A program made the position numbers and the translations under genes. Below, one piece after another: positions 23,507 through 31,875 of a DNA stretch of 41,124 nucleotides. Origin of the DNA: an uncultured Mycolicibacterium sp. (GTDB lineage Bacteria; Actinomycetota; Actinomycetes; Mycobacteriales; Mycobacteriaceae); contig CAMFLL010000017.1 in the NCBI GenBank assembly GCA_945957405.1, positions 1-41,124 of the forward strand, in the 5' to 3' direction. The notes under the pieces are model-generated. The model was given only the letters and a program-made list of their open reading frames with translations. It was not told the DNA's origin and searched no databases. Numbering within the stretch: the first letter of the stretch is position 1; every line of letters starts with the position of its first letter.

Positions 23507-24736
23507 TCAGCCGTACTCGGGCAGCGGCCGTTCCACGATCGGCTGCCTGGCGTGCGGTTGTCGTTCGGCGCGTTTGGCGGCCAGATACACCCCGGCGGTG
23601 TCGGCGGCCACGGTCGGCCAGGAGAACTCGGCCGTCAGGCGCTCCCTGGCCGCCAGTGCCCGCTGTTGTGCGGCGGCCGGATCGTCGAGCACGGCGCGCA
23701 CCGCGGCGGCCAGCGCCGCCACATCACGCGGTGGGCAGGACATCCCGGTCTGCCCGCTGATCACGGCCTCGCCGAGGCCACCGACATCGGAGGTCACCAG
23801 GGGCGTGCCGGTGGCCGCGGCTTCCAGGGCCACGATGCCGAACGGCTCGTAATGCGACGGGAGCACCGCGGCGTCGGCGCGGTGTAGCAGTGCGACCAGG
23901 CCGGCATGGTCGACGCGACCGACGAATTCGGTTGCCTTGAGCACCTTGTGCTTTCGGGCCTGTTCGATCAGCCACTCGCGTTGCGTTCCGTCGCCGGCGA
24001 TGGTCAGCGTGGTACCGGGATGGGTGCGACGGATCCTCGGCAGTGCCGCGATGGCGTCGTGCACCCCCTTCTCGTACTCGAGCCGGCCCAGATACAGCAG
24101 TTCGGCAGGCCCCGGGTGTGTACGTCGCATCGCGAACGGCCAACCGTCGGTGTCGATACCGTTCGGGATGATCGTGACGTCGGACAGGTCGGGGCCGAAC
24201 AGTGCGGTGATCTCGTCCCGCATCGACGTCGAACACGTGATCAGCGAATCGGATTCGCGCACCAACCACGACTCCACCGCGTGCACCTGTCGGCTGATCT
24301 GCCCCGCCACCCACCCGGAGTGGCGGCCCGCCTCGGTGGCGTGGATGGTGGAAACCAGCGGTACGTCGAAGTATTCGGCCAGTGCGATCGCGGGATGGGC
24401 CACCAGCCAGTCGTGCGCGTGCACCACATCGGGCCGCCAGCCGTCCAGCCGCAGACCGGCGCGCACCATCGAATGGCCCATGGCCAGCGTCCACGCCATC
24501 ATGTCGGCGCCGAAGGTGAATTCGTGGGGATCGTGTGCCGCGGCCACGATCCGGACACCCTCGGCGCACTCATCGGTGGTGGGATGGGTGCTCGGGTCGG
24601 TGTCGGTGGGGCGACGCGACAGCACCACGATCTCGTGACCGGCAGCAGCCAGGTCGGTGGCCAGGTGATGGACATGCCTGCCCAGGCCGCCGATCACCAC
24701 CGGGGGGTACTCCCACGACACCATCAGGATCTTCAT
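23507..24736 (-). CDS. GT4 glycosyltransferase, Rv3032-like alpha-1,4-glucosyltransferase
   Basis: A 409-residue GT-B glycosyltransferase. It opens MKILMVSWEYPPVVIGGLGRH, which holds the glycine-rich nucleotide-sugar region of glycogen-synthase-like enzymes. Family marks are VVHAHDWLVAHPA, IIPNGIDTDGW, LYLGRLEYEKGVHD and the E-x7-E motif at Glu297/Glu305 (SHYEPFGIVALEAAATGTP). In M. tuberculosis Rv3032 elongates the glucan of methylglucose lipopolysaccharide and contributes to glycogen. The gene is the last of three coupled genes; ATG 24736 overlaps the GH57 stop (ATGA). It converges with the GntR gene, only 14 bases between stops, marking the right edge of the inserted island. Confidence 0.93.
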   Translation of the reverse strand: MKILMVSWEYPPVVIGGLGRHVHHLATDLAAAGHEIVVLSRRPTDTDPSTHPTTDECAEGVRIVAAAHDPHEFTFGADMMAWTLAMGHSMVRAGLRLDGWRPDVVHAHDWLVAHPAIALAEYFDVPLVSTIHATEAGRHSGWVAGQISRQVHAVESWLVRESDSLITCSTSMRDEITALFGPDLSDVTIIPNGIDTDGWPFAMRRTHPGPAELLYLGRLEYEKGVHDAIAALPRIRRTHPGTTLTIAGDGTQREWLIEQARKHKVLKATEFVGRVDHAGLVALLHRADAAVLPSHYEPFGIVALEAAATGTPLVTSDVGGLGEAVISGQTGMSCPPRDVAALAAAVRAVLDDPAAAQQRALAARERLTAEFSWPTVAADTAGVYLAAKRAERQPHARQPIVERPLPEYG

Positions 24737-26295
24737 GGCTGTGGCAGTCTTCCCGGGAGCCTTCGCGCGTCCAGCGCGCCGAACAGGCCGTCGGCGCGGT
24801 TCCAGCCCTCGGCCAGCCGGACCGCTGCCTCGCGCCGCCCGGCGGCCAGCGTGCCGGCGATCTCGCGCGTGGCGTGCGCGTGCAGGTGGGCCCGGTAGCG
24901 CGCGTAGTCGGCCGCGGAATCCTTACTGACCATGAACGGCCAGTCGGAGGACACCGTCAACAGTGTCTCGCGCAGGATCTGATCGGCGACAAAGTCCCGC
25001 GGCGGAGCGGCCCCCACATGGGCGCCCTGTTCGAATGCCTTGTCGACGGTGGCCAGTGCGGTGTCGACCACCTCGGTGTTCAACTGCACCAGGTCGGCCA
25101 CCTTCTCGCCGGACCAGACCTGCCAGTCCTTGCCGGAACCCCAAGAGCTGGGCGGCAATTCGACGGCGGTGCCGACGAAGCCGCGGGCCACGGCGTCGCT
25201 GAGCGTGCCGACCTGGATACCGGCTTCGGGCAGTGCGCGCAGCACCCGTTCCAGCCACACCGGACCCTCGTACCACCAGTGTCCGAACAGTTCGGTGTCG
25301 AACGCGGCCACCACGTGCGCGGGCCTGCCGATGCGGGCGCTCTCGCTGACCAGACGCCGTCGGATCACCTCGACGAAGTCGGCGACGTGCGTGTCCACCG
25401 CGGCGTCGGCGCGTAGCGGGTCGTACGGCGCCTTGTCCTGCGACGGCACATTGCGCCCGGTGACCCGCGCCGGCTTGAGTCCGGTGGTGTGGTCGTAGGT
25501 GTGGAAGTCGCGATAGGCGGCATGGCCCGGGTATCCCGATTTCGGTGACCACACGCGGTAGCTCACCTGCAGATCGCGACCGAACGCGACGACCTTTCCA
25601 TCGGCGGGGCCGGTCCCCACCGGCCGGCCCAGTGCGGTGTCGCCGTGCAGCGAGGGGCCGTCGACCATGAAGTGCCCGACGCCTGCGGCCGCATAACCCG
25701 CTTCCATGCCGGGGGCGTAGGCACATTCGGGCGCCCAGATCCCCACCGGCGTGTGGCCGAATCGTGCGGCGGCGTCGGCCAGCCCTTCGCGCAGCGCGAA
25801 TTCCCGCAGCCGGGGATGCAACAGCGGCTGGAACGGATGGGCGAGCGGGCCGCCCAGCAGTTCGACGGTGCCCGCGTCGATCAGCCCCCGCAGCAGGGGG
25901 CTGGCCCCGTGGCGCCACAGCGTCTCAAAATCCTGGACCGCTCTCGACGCTTCGTCGAGCTCACGGAAACCGAACGCGCGCAACGGTTCCGAAGTCAGTG
26001 TGGTGGCCTCGAGGGCGCGCAGCCGCCAGTTCGCGAGCCAGTGGTGCATGCCGTCGAGGCAGTAGGGGTCGTCGAGCTGGGCGGTGACCACCGGCGTCAT
26101 ACCGAGCGTGATCAGCCCGCGCCGGTCCTCGGCGGCCAGGGTGCGCAGCACCCGGATGATCGGCAGATAGGCCGCCGACCATGACTGGTAGAGCCATTCC
26201 TCACCGACCGGCCACCTGCCGTGGTGCGCCAGCCACGGCAGGTGCGTGTGCAGCACCAGGCTGAAAAGCCCCGGCACGGGGGCGTTCTCGGTCAC
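24733..26295 (-). CDS. Glycoside hydrolase family 57 protein (Rv3031-like)
   Basis: A 520-residue cytosolic protein with the GH57 (beta/alpha)7 barrel. FSLVLHTHLPWLAHHGRWP is motif 1. Nucleophile Glu190 lies in GIWAPECAYAPG. The acid/base Asp333 lies in AAFDTELFGHWWYEG. The C-terminal helical domain includes SSDWPFMVSKDSAADYA. GH57 members of this type act as 1,4-alpha-glucan branching enzymes or alpha-amylases; in the methylglucose-lipopolysaccharide locus a branching role on the glucan is proposed. The start GTG 26295 overlaps the methyltransferase stop (GTGA); the upstream extension reads over that gene. Confidence 0.92.
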   Translation of the reverse strand: MTENAPVPGLFSLVLHTHLPWLAHHGRWPVGEEWLYQSWSAAYLPIIRVLRTLAAEDRRGLITLGMTPVVTAQLDDPYCLDGMHHWLANWRLRALEATTLTSEPLRAFGFRELDEASRAVQDFETLWRHGASPLLRGLIDAGTVELLGGPLAHPFQPLLHPRLREFALREGLADAAARFGHTPVGIWAPECAYAPGMEAGYAAAGVGHFMVDGPSLHGDTALGRPVGTGPADGKVVAFGRDLQVSYRVWSPKSGYPGHAAYRDFHTYDHTTGLKPARVTGRNVPSQDKAPYDPLRADAAVDTHVADFVEVIRRRLVSESARIGRPAHVVAAFDTELFGHWWYEGPVWLERVLRALPEAGIQVGTLSDAVARGFVGTAVELPPSSWGSGKDWQVWSGEKVADLVQLNTEVVDTALATVDKAFEQGAHVGAAPPRDFVADQILRETLLTVSSDWPFMVSKDSAADYARYRAHLHAHATREIAGTLAAGRREAAVRLAEGWNRADGLFGALDARRLPGRLPQP

Positions 26296-27107
26296 GGCCG
26301 GACCGCGATCGCGACCAGGTCGAGGCTGTCGTCGATGTCCCGCTGCGCGTCGGTCAGCAGATCGAAGTCGTCGGTGCGCACGCCCGCGACATCGGCGAGC
26401 AGGGCATCCGACCACGGCGCGTCGGCCAGCGCCCTGGCGATCTGGGCGTCGATGATCGAGCCACCGTGCCTGGCGTCGAGCTCCTGCAACCGCGGGCCGT
26501 GAAAGACGCCGGTCATGGACTCGACGCCGAACCCGCCGTCGACCAGGAGTTCGGTCAGTTCGGCGGCGTTGAGTTCCCGGGTGTGGAACGGGTTGATCGG
26601 GGTGTCACTGCCAGGGGTGAACGTGATCCGGTTGGGCGTGGACATCAGCAGCAGGCCGCCCGGGCGCAACACGCGTAGGCATTCGCCCACGAACTGTGAC
26701 TGATCCCACAGGTGCTCGATGACCTGAAAGTTCACGACGATGTCGACCGAAGCGTCGGGCAGCGGCAGCGACGCCAGGTTGCCGTGCCGGGCATCCACCC
26801 TGGGGTAGCGGGCGCGGACGTGCGTGACCGCGGACTCGTCGTAGTCCACCCCGATCACGCTGCTGGCGACATCGGCCAGCAGATTGGCGCCATACCCCTC
26901 ACCGAAGCCGGCTTCGAGCACGTCGCGACCGCTACAACGGTGCGCAAGGCGCTGGTAGACCACCTCATGGCGGCGGAACCAGTAGTTCTCGATGTCGAGG
27001 CCCGGAACGGTGCGTTCACCGGTCAGTGGCAACGACGATTCAGGTGTCCCCGGCGCCTCTGACCGGCCCCCGGCCGTGGCATGCCCATCGCTGAAGAATG
27101 CGCTCAT
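26292..27107 (-). CDS. SAM-dependent methyltransferase (Rv3030-like), methylglucose-lipopolysaccharide locus
   Basis: A 271-residue class I methyltransferase. Motif I is VLEAGFGEGYGANLL, followed by VIGVDYDESAV, a central VDIVVNFQVIEHLWDQ and LRVLRPGGLLLMSTPNR. The N-terminal segment LTGERTVPGLDIENYWFRRHE is conserved in this family and in sugar methyltransferases. The M. tuberculosis homologue is assigned to methylation of methylglucose lipopolysaccharide, probably the 6-O position. It is the first gene of the three-gene minus-strand operon and is divergent from etfB across 203 bases that contain two inverted repeats. Confidence 0.9.
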   Translation of the reverse strand: MSAFFSDGHATAGGRSEAPGTPESSLPLTGERTVPGLDIENYWFRRHEVVYQRLAHRCSGRDVLEAGFGEGYGANLLADVASSVIGVDYDESAVTHVRARYPRVDARHGNLASLPLPDASVDIVVNFQVIEHLWDQSQFVGECLRVLRPGGLLLMSTPNRITFTPGSDTPINPFHTRELNAAELTELLVDGGFGVESMTGVFHGPRLQELDARHGGSIIDAQIARALADAPWSDALLADVAGVRTDDFDLLTDAQRDIDDSLDLVAIAVRP

Positions 27108-27186
27108 TGGAAGGCAGGCTAACCCGTGAGTTGGCGTAGCAGAACCTATGAGTGCCCCGGGCGGGCAGAACCTGCAGGCCGACCCG

Positions 27187-27213
27187 TTATGGTGTACGAA
27201 CGGACCACCATAA
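27187..27213. promoter_or_regulatory. 8-11-8 inverted repeat in the etfB/methyltransferase divergent region
   Basis: TTATGGTG, 11 bases, CACCATAA: two perfect 8-base arms. It lies 98 bases before the etfB ATG and 80 bases from the divergent methyltransferase start. It is directly followed by a second inverted repeat. This looks like a regulator site for one or both operons. Confidence 0.45.
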
Positions 27214-27229
27214 GTTACCGGCTAGTAAC
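27214..27229. promoter_or_regulatory. GTTAC-N6-GTAAC inverted repeat upstream of etfB
   Basis: GTTAC, CGGCTA, GTAAC: 5-base arms in a 16-bp site, of the size used by TetR-family regulators of lipid catabolism. It abuts the repeat at 27187-27213. I cannot assign the regulator. Confidence 0.42.
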
Positions 27230-27310
27230 ATTGCGGGTGGTGCGAAAACTGGCCAAAATCCTGCGGCTGATCCCGGCTGCAGGTCACGTCGAGGAGGACG
27301 AACCAGACTC

Positions 27311-28102
27311 ATGACGAACATCGTGGTCCTGATCAAACAGGTCCCAGACACGTGGTCGGAGCGCAAGCTCACCGACGGTGATTTCACGCTGGACCGTGAA
27401 GCCGCCGACGCCGTGCTGGACGAGATCAACGAGCGTGCCGTGGAAGAGGCACTGCTCATCAAGGAGAAGGAAGGCGGCGACTCGACCGTCACGGTCCTGA
27501 CCGCCGGTCCCGAGCGCGCCACCGAAGCCATCCGTAAAGCGCTGTCCATGGGTGCCGACAAGGCTGTGCACCTCAAGGACGAGGGGCTGCACGGTTCTGA
27601 CGTGATCCAGACCGCGTGGGCGCTGGCCCGCGCCCTGGGTGCCGTCGAGGGCGTCGAGCTGGTCATCGCGGGCAACGAGGCCACCGACGGTGTCGGCGGT
27701 GCGGTGCCCGCCATCATCGCCGAGTACCTGGGCCTGCCGCAGCTGACCCACGTGCGCAAGCTGACCGTGGACGGCGACAAGGTCACCGGCGAGCGTGAGA
27801 CCGACGACGGTGTGTTCACCCTCGAGGCCACACTGCCTGCCATCGTGAGCGTCAACGAGAAGATCAACGAGCCGCGCTTCCCGTCCTTCAAGGGCATCAT
27901 GGCCGCCAAGAAGAAGGAAGTGACCACCCTGACGCTGGCCGAGATCGGCGTGGAGGGTGACGAGGTGGGTGTGGCCAACGCCGGGTCGACCGTGCTGTCG
28001 TCGACGCCGAAGCCGCCGAAGTCCTCTGGCGAGAAGATCACCGACGAGGGTGAGGGCGGTTCGAAGATCGCCGAGTACCTGGTCGGCCAGAAGCTGATCT
28101 AA
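27311..28102 (+). CDS. etfB: Electron transfer flavoprotein beta subunit
   Basis: A 263-residue subunit of ETF, which takes electrons from acyl-CoA dehydrogenases. It opens MTNIVVLIKQVPDTW, and the AMP/FAD-binding region includes LTAGPERATEAIRKALSMGA and the highly conserved VIAGNEATDGVGGAVPAIIAEYLGLPQL. The ETF recognition loop region VSVNEKINEPRFPSFKGIMAAKKK is typical. ATG 27311 has GAGGAGG about 13 nt upstream, slightly far; a longer frame to 27152 is unsupported by family length. It is followed by etfA after 39 bases. In M. tuberculosis the pair (FixA/FixB) serves fatty acid oxidation through the membrane oxidoreductase EtfD. Confidence 0.96.
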   Translation: MTNIVVLIKQVPDTWSERKLTDGDFTLDREAADAVLDEINERAVEEALLIKEKEGGDSTVTVLTAGPERATEAIRKALSMGADKAVHLKDEGLHGSDVIQTAWALARALGAVEGVELVIAGNEATDGVGGAVPAIIAEYLGLPQLTHVRKLTVDGDKVTGERETDDGVFTLEATLPAIVSVNEKINEPRFPSFKGIMAAKKKEVTTLTLAEIGVEGDEVGVANAGSTVLSSTPKPPKSSGEKITDEGEGGSKIAEYLVGQKLI

Positions 28103-28141
28103 GACCCCTTCTTCCAACCACCAGACAAAGGCTGAATATTC

Positions 28142-29098
28142 ATGGCTGAAGTACTTGTGCTCGTCGAGCACGCAGAAGGTGCCCTGAAGAAGGTCACCGC
28201 CGAACTCATCACCGCCGCCCGCGCGCTGGGCGAGCCCTCCGCGGTCGTGGTGGCCGCCCCCGGCACCGCCGCGGGCCTGGCCGATGAGCTCAAGGCCGCC
28301 GGTGCGGCCAAGATCTACGTCGCGGAATCCGAGGACGTCGAAAAGTTCCTGGTCACGCCGTTCGTGGACGTGCTGGCCGCACTGGCCGAGCAGAACACCC
28401 CGGCCGGTGTGCTGATCGCCGCCAACGCCGACGGCAAGGAGATCGCCGGCCGGCTGGCCGCCCGCATCGGTTCGGGCCTGCTGGTCGACGTCATCGAGGT
28501 CCGCGAAGGCCCGGTGGGCATCCACAGCATCTTCGGTGGTGCCTTCACCGTCGAGGCGCAGGCCAACGGCGACACCCCGGTGATCACGCTGCGTCCGGGT
28601 TCGGTCGAGGCCGAGCCGGCCGCCGGTGCCGGCGAGCAGGTCACCGTCGAGGTGCCCGCCGTCGCTGAGAACGCCACCAAGATCACGGCTCGCGAGCCTG
28701 CCGTCGCCGGTGACCGTCCGGAGCTGACCGAGGCCTCGGTCGTCGTCTCGGGTGGCCGCGGTGTCGGGTCGGCCGAGAAGTTCTCGGTGGTTGAGGACCT
28801 CGCCGACGCCCTCGGCGGCGCCGTGGGTGCCTCGCGTGCCGCGGTCGACTCCGGCTACTACCCGGGTCAGTTCCAGGTGGGCCAGACCGGCAAGACCGTG
28901 TCGCCGCAGCTCTACATCGCCCTGGGCATCTCCGGTGCCATCCAGCACCGGGCCGGTATGCAGACCAGCAAGACCATCATCGCGGTCAACAAGGACGAAG
29001 AGGCTCCGATCTTCGAGATCTCGGACTACGGCATCGTCGGTGACCTGTTCAACGTCACCCCGCAGCTGACCGAGGCGGTCAAGGCTCGCAAGGGCTGA
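28142..29098 (+). CDS. etfA: Electron transfer flavoprotein alpha subunit
   Basis: A 318-residue subunit that completes ETF with etfB. The N-terminal domain ([17 protein letters not shown] onward) is the ETF alpha/beta fold. The C-terminal FAD domain shows [68 protein letters not shown] and [10 protein letters not shown], all standard FAD-contact segments. The ATG follows etfB by 39 bases with no terminator, so the genes are one operon. It ends 13 bases before a strong intrinsic hairpin, which closes the transcript. Confidence 0.96.
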   Translation: MAEVLVLVEHAEGALKKVTAELITAARALGEPSAVVVAAPGTAAGLADELKAAGAAKIYVAESEDVEKFLVTPFVDVLAALAEQNTPAGVLIAANADGKEIAGRLAARIGSGLLVDVIEVREGPVGIHSIFGGAFTVEAQANGDTPVITLRPGSVEAEPAAGAGEQVTVEVPAVAENATKITAREPAVAGDRPELTEASVVVSGGRGVGSAEKFSVVEDLADALGGAVGASRAAVDSGYYPGQFQVGQTGKTVSPQLYIALGISGAIQHRAGMQTSKTIIAVNKDEEAPIFEISDYGIVGDLFNVTPQLTEAVKARKG

Positions 29099-29111
29099 CA
29101 CCCGCTTCCCG

Positions 29112-29145
29112 AGAACCCCGGCGCACCCTGGTGTGCCGGGGTTCT
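29112..29145 (+). terminator. Strong intrinsic-type terminator after etfA
   Basis: The arms AGAACCCCGGCGCAC and GTGTGCCGGGGTTCT form a 15-bp stem with one G-T pair and a CCTG loop, followed by TGCATG with little T-run. This is the stem-strong, tail-weak type common in mycobacteria. It lies 13 bases after the etfA stop. Confidence 0.8.
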
Positions 29146-29236
29146 TGCATGCAGACCACGGATTCTCAAGGGTGTGGCGCGCCCTGCGGGCGTGGCACCG
29201 TTGGCGTCGAGACAACACACGGAAGGTGTTCACACA

Positions 29237-29980
29237 ATGAAGATCACGGTCATGGGCGCCAGCGGAATGATCGGCGGCAAGGTGGTCGAGCTGCTGACCG
29301 GCCAGGGGCACGATGTCGTCGCGGCCTCGCGCAGCACCGGAGCTGACGTCATCACCGGCGACGGGCTCGCCGACGCGCTGTCGAATGCTCAGGTGCTGGT
29401 CGACGTCACCAACTCGCCGTCCTTCGAGGACGGCCCGGTGCTGGATTTCTTCACCGCGTCATCGAAGAACCTGGTCGCGGCGGCCACGGCAGCCGGCGTC
29501 GGCCACTACGTGGCGCTGTCGATCGTCGGCGCCGACGATCTGCCCGAGAGCGGCTACATGCGCGCCAAGGTGGCGCAGGAGAACACCATCACGGCATCGG
29601 GCCTGCCGTACACCATCGTGCGGGCCACCCAGTTCCACGAATTCACCGCCGCCATCACCGCATCACTGATCGTCGACGGGCAGGTGCACGCCCCCGACGG
29701 ACGCATCCAACCGGTTGCGGCCGCCGACGTGTCGGCGGAGGTGGCCCGCGCCGCCGTCGCGGAGCCGGTCGACGGCGTCATCAACTTCGGGGGCCCGGAC
29801 AAGATCTCGTTCGCCGACATGGCCCGCGTCGTGCTGGCCAACCAGGGTGCCGACACGTCGGTGGTGGTCGATCCACAGGCCACCTACTTCGGCACACCGG
29901 TCGATCAGGACAGCCTGGTGACCGGCGCGGACGCCGTCATCGCCCCCACCCGGTTCGAGGATTGGCTGGCAGCCAACTGA
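29237..29980 (+). CDS. NmrA-like/atypical SDR NAD(P)-binding protein
   Basis: A 247-residue Rossmann protein. The dinucleotide motif is GASGMIGGKVVELL at the N terminus; VALSIVGADDLPESGYMRAK contains the tyrosine and lysine-like positions, but not a strict YxxxK. Other marks are LPYTIVRATQFHEF and IQPVAAADVSAEVARA, as in NmrA and SDR-a5 proteins (NAD(P)H sensing or quinone/flavin-type reduction). Substrate is unknown. ATG 29237 has a GGAAGG ribosome binding site 10 nt upstream. It stands alone after the etfA terminator and is followed by 121 bases before the next gene. I do not recognise it in the M. tuberculosis Rv3024c-Rv3039c order, so it may be a lineage-specific insertion. Confidence 0.85.
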   Translation: MKITVMGASGMIGGKVVELLTGQGHDVVAASRSTGADVITGDGLADALSNAQVLVDVTNSPSFEDGPVLDFFTASSKNLVAAATAAGVGHYVALSIVGADDLPESGYMRAKVAQENTITASGLPYTIVRATQFHEFTAAITASLIVDGQVHAPDGRIQPVAAADVSAEVARAAVAEPVDGVINFGGPDKISFADMARVVLANQGADTSVVVDPQATYFGTPVDQDSLVTGADAVIAPTRFEDWLAAN

Positions 29981-30101
29981 CCGTGGCCGGGCTCGACGTG
30001 GTGCACCGGTAGCTGACCGCACACAATTCGTCACCCAGCGCTCACGAACACGTCACGCGATGATTGCCGTCGCGCCCAGTGACTGCGCGACCGTGCTGGC
30101 T

Positions 30102-30923
30102 ATGAGCACCGCATCAGTACTCATAGCGCCTGATCAACCAGCCGACTCTGCGGGCACCCCCCGGTACTCACTGCTGCTGTCCACTGACTCCGACCTCATC
30201 GACGCGGCCCAACGGCTTCGTCACGACGTGTTCACCTCTGAGCCGGGTTTCACGCTGGCCGGCGCCGCCAACGGTCGCGACGCCGACCGTTTCGACGAAT
30301 ACTGCGATCACCTGCTGGTGCGCGAGGAGAACAGCGGTGAACTCGTCGGCTGCTACCGGATGCTGCCGCCGCCGGGCGCCATCGCCGCGGGCGGCCTGTA
30401 CACGGCCACGGAATTCGACGTGCGGGGCCTCGATGCGCTGCGCCCGTCGCTGGTGGAGATGGGTCGCGCCGTGGTGCGCACCGACCACCGCAACGGTGCC
30501 GTGGTGCTGCTGATGTGGGCAGGCATCCTGGCGTACCTGGACCGTTGCGGGTACGACTACGTCACGGGGTGTGTGTCGGTACCCGTGGCCGGCGAAGGTG
30601 ATCCGGGTAGCCAGATCCGGGGCGTGCGCGACTTCGTGTCCCGCCGCCATGCCGCGCCCGCCGAGTTCACCGTCGTGCCCTACCGGCCGGTGATCCTCGA
30701 CGGCCGGACCCTCGACGACATCGAGCCGCCGGTGCGACCGACGATCCCCGCCCTGATGCGCGGTTACCTGCGACTGGGCGCCCAGGTCTGCGGCGAACCG
30801 GCGCATGATCCCGACTTCGGCGTCGGCGACTTTCCCGCGCTGCTGGACAAGCGCCGCGCCGATACCCGCTACCTGACCCGGCTGCGGTCGGTATCGGCCG
30901 CGTCCGAGGCGGTGACGCTGTGA
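30102..30923 (+). CDS. OlsB-like GNAT N-acyltransferase (Rv3027c-like)
   Basis: A 273-residue protein of the GNAT superfamily, of the hemolysin/OlsB type (Acetyltransf_5). Marks are AAQRLRHDVFTSE, DEYCDHLLVREENSGELVGC, LVEMGRAVVRTDHRNGAVVL and YDYVTGCVSV. OlsB enzymes transfer an acyl group from ACP to an amino acid such as ornithine. It is translationally coupled to a PlsC-type acyltransferase, the same pairing as OlsB-OlsA in ornithine-lipid synthesis. ATG 30102 was chosen because the sequence upstream is less family-like; an in-frame ATG at 30060 would add 14 residues. Function as an aminolipid synthase is inference. Confidence 0.86.
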   Translation: MSTASVLIAPDQPADSAGTPRYSLLLSTDSDLIDAAQRLRHDVFTSEPGFTLAGAANGRDADRFDEYCDHLLVREENSGELVGCYRMLPPPGAIAAGGLYTATEFDVRGLDALRPSLVEMGRAVVRTDHRNGAVVLLMWAGILAYLDRCGYDYVTGCVSVPVAGEGDPGSQIRGVRDFVSRRHAAPAEFTVVPYRPVILDGRTLDDIEPPVRPTIPALMRGYLRLGAQVCGEPAHDPDFGVGDFPALLDKRRADTRYLTRLRSVSAASEAVTL

Positions 30924-31753
30924 GCGCCGAGAATGCGTGGCTGCCGCGCGCCTCGTGTGACGACGCATGCATGCGCGCCGGGGCGGGGGAGCGGGGACGG
31001 CGGGTCCCGGTGTTGTTCCGCACCACGCTGCGCGCTGTCGGTGTGCTTATGCTGCTGCCGGCCCTGCCGCTGCTCGCGATTCCCATGCCTGGTCGCTCAC
31101 ACATCCAGCGGGGCTACTGCCGACTGGTGCTGCGCGGCCTGGGTGTGCGAATCACGGTGTCCGGCGGACCGATTCGTAACCTGCGCGGTGTCCTGGTGGT
31201 CAGCGGGCACGTGTCCTGGCTCGACATCTTCACCATCGGCGCGGTGCTGCCGGGGTCATTCGTCGCCAAGGCCGAACTGATCAGCTGGCCGGCGTTCGGC
31301 GTGCTGGCGCGGTTGATGAAGGTCATCCCCATCGAACGGGAGAGCCTGCGGCGCCTGCCCGAGGTGGTGGCCGCGGTCGCCGACCGCCTGCGTGCCGGCC
31401 GGACCGTGGTGGCGTTCCCCGAGGGCACCACGTGGTGCGGGCTGGGCTACGGACCGTTCCGGCCTGCGATGTTCCAGGCCGCTGTCGACGCGCAGCGCCC
31501 GGTGCAGCCGCTGCGCCTGACCTACCACCACCGCGACGGCAGCGCATCGACGGTGCCGGCCTACATCGGCGACGACACCCTGTTCGCCTCGATCTGCCGG
31601 ATGGTCAGCGCGCGCCGCACGATTGCGCATGTGCGGGTCGAATCCCTGCAACTGCCGGGCGATGACCGTCGGGACCTGGCGGCCCGCTGCGAAACCGCAG
31701 TACGCGGCGGTATGCGCGCGGTATCGGTGCATGGGCACGCGCTGGCTGCCTAG
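30920..31753 (+). CDS. 1-acyl-glycerol-3-phosphate acyltransferase family protein (PlsC/OlsA-like, Rv3026c-like)
   Basis: A 277-residue acyltransferase. The catalytic H-x4-D motif is His97 to Asp102 ([10 protein letters not shown]), and the glycerol-phosphate binding motif is FPEGTT. A hydrophobic segment ([16 protein letters not shown]) precedes it, consistent with membrane association. The GTG start at 30920 overlaps the GNAT stop (GTGA), so the two are made together. A second acyl transfer to an N-acyl amino acid (OlsA) or a lysophosphatidate is possible. The last codons and the stop lie inside the first copy of a 21-bp repeat that recurs 57 bases later. Confidence 0.88.
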   Translation: MSAENAWLPRASCDDACMRAGAGERGRRVPVLFRTTLRAVGVLMLLPALPLLAIPMPGRSHIQRGYCRLVLRGLGVRITVSGGPIRNLRGVLVVSGHVSWLDIFTIGAVLPGSFVAKAELISWPAFGVLARLMKVIPIERESLRRLPEVVAAVADRLRAGRTVVAFPEGTTWCGLGYGPFRPAMFQAAVDAQRPVQPLRLTYHHRDGSASTVPAYIGDDTLFASICRMVSARRTIAHVRVESLQLPGDDRRDLAARCETAVRGGMRAVSVHGHALAA

Positions 31754-31767
31754 CGAGTCGACGAGCG
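31747..31767 (+). repeat. 21-bp direct repeat, copy 1 (over the plsC stop)
   Basis: The sequence TGCCTAGCGAGTCGACGAGC plus G occurs here and at 31804-31824, 57 bases apart. This copy includes the plsC stop codon (TAG at 31751-31753). A hairpin GCGGTC-N9-GACCGC (31765-31785) lies at its right edge. Confidence 0.75.
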
Positions 31768-31803
31768 GTCGAGGGACGAGACCGCGAGGAGCGAGCGATT
31801 GGT

Positions 31804-31824
31804 TGCCTAGCGAGTCGACGAGCG
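31804..31824 (+). repeat. 21-bp direct repeat, copy 2
   Basis: Identical to the 21 bases at 31747-31767. A looser version (TTGCCCAGCGGGTCG) follows at about 31826, so this may be a short decayed tandem array between plsC and iscS. Flanking sequence is GAGCG-rich. Confidence 0.75.
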
Positions 31825-31860
31825 ATTGCCCAGCGGGTCGGGAACACCGCGCCCGGCGGG

Positions 31861-31866
31861 TACCCT
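31861..31866 (+). promoter_or_regulatory. Possible -10 element for iscS
   Basis: TACCCT fits TANNNT and lies 9 nt before ATG 31876, so the iscS transcript would have no or almost no leader. No ribosome binding site is visible. Confidence 0.4.
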
Positions 31867-31875
31867 GGACGGGTC

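Noticed and set aside
27284..29311. Minus-strand frame of 675 codons over etfBA
   Set aside because: Antisense to certain ETF genes; no motifs, and it crosses the strong terminator.
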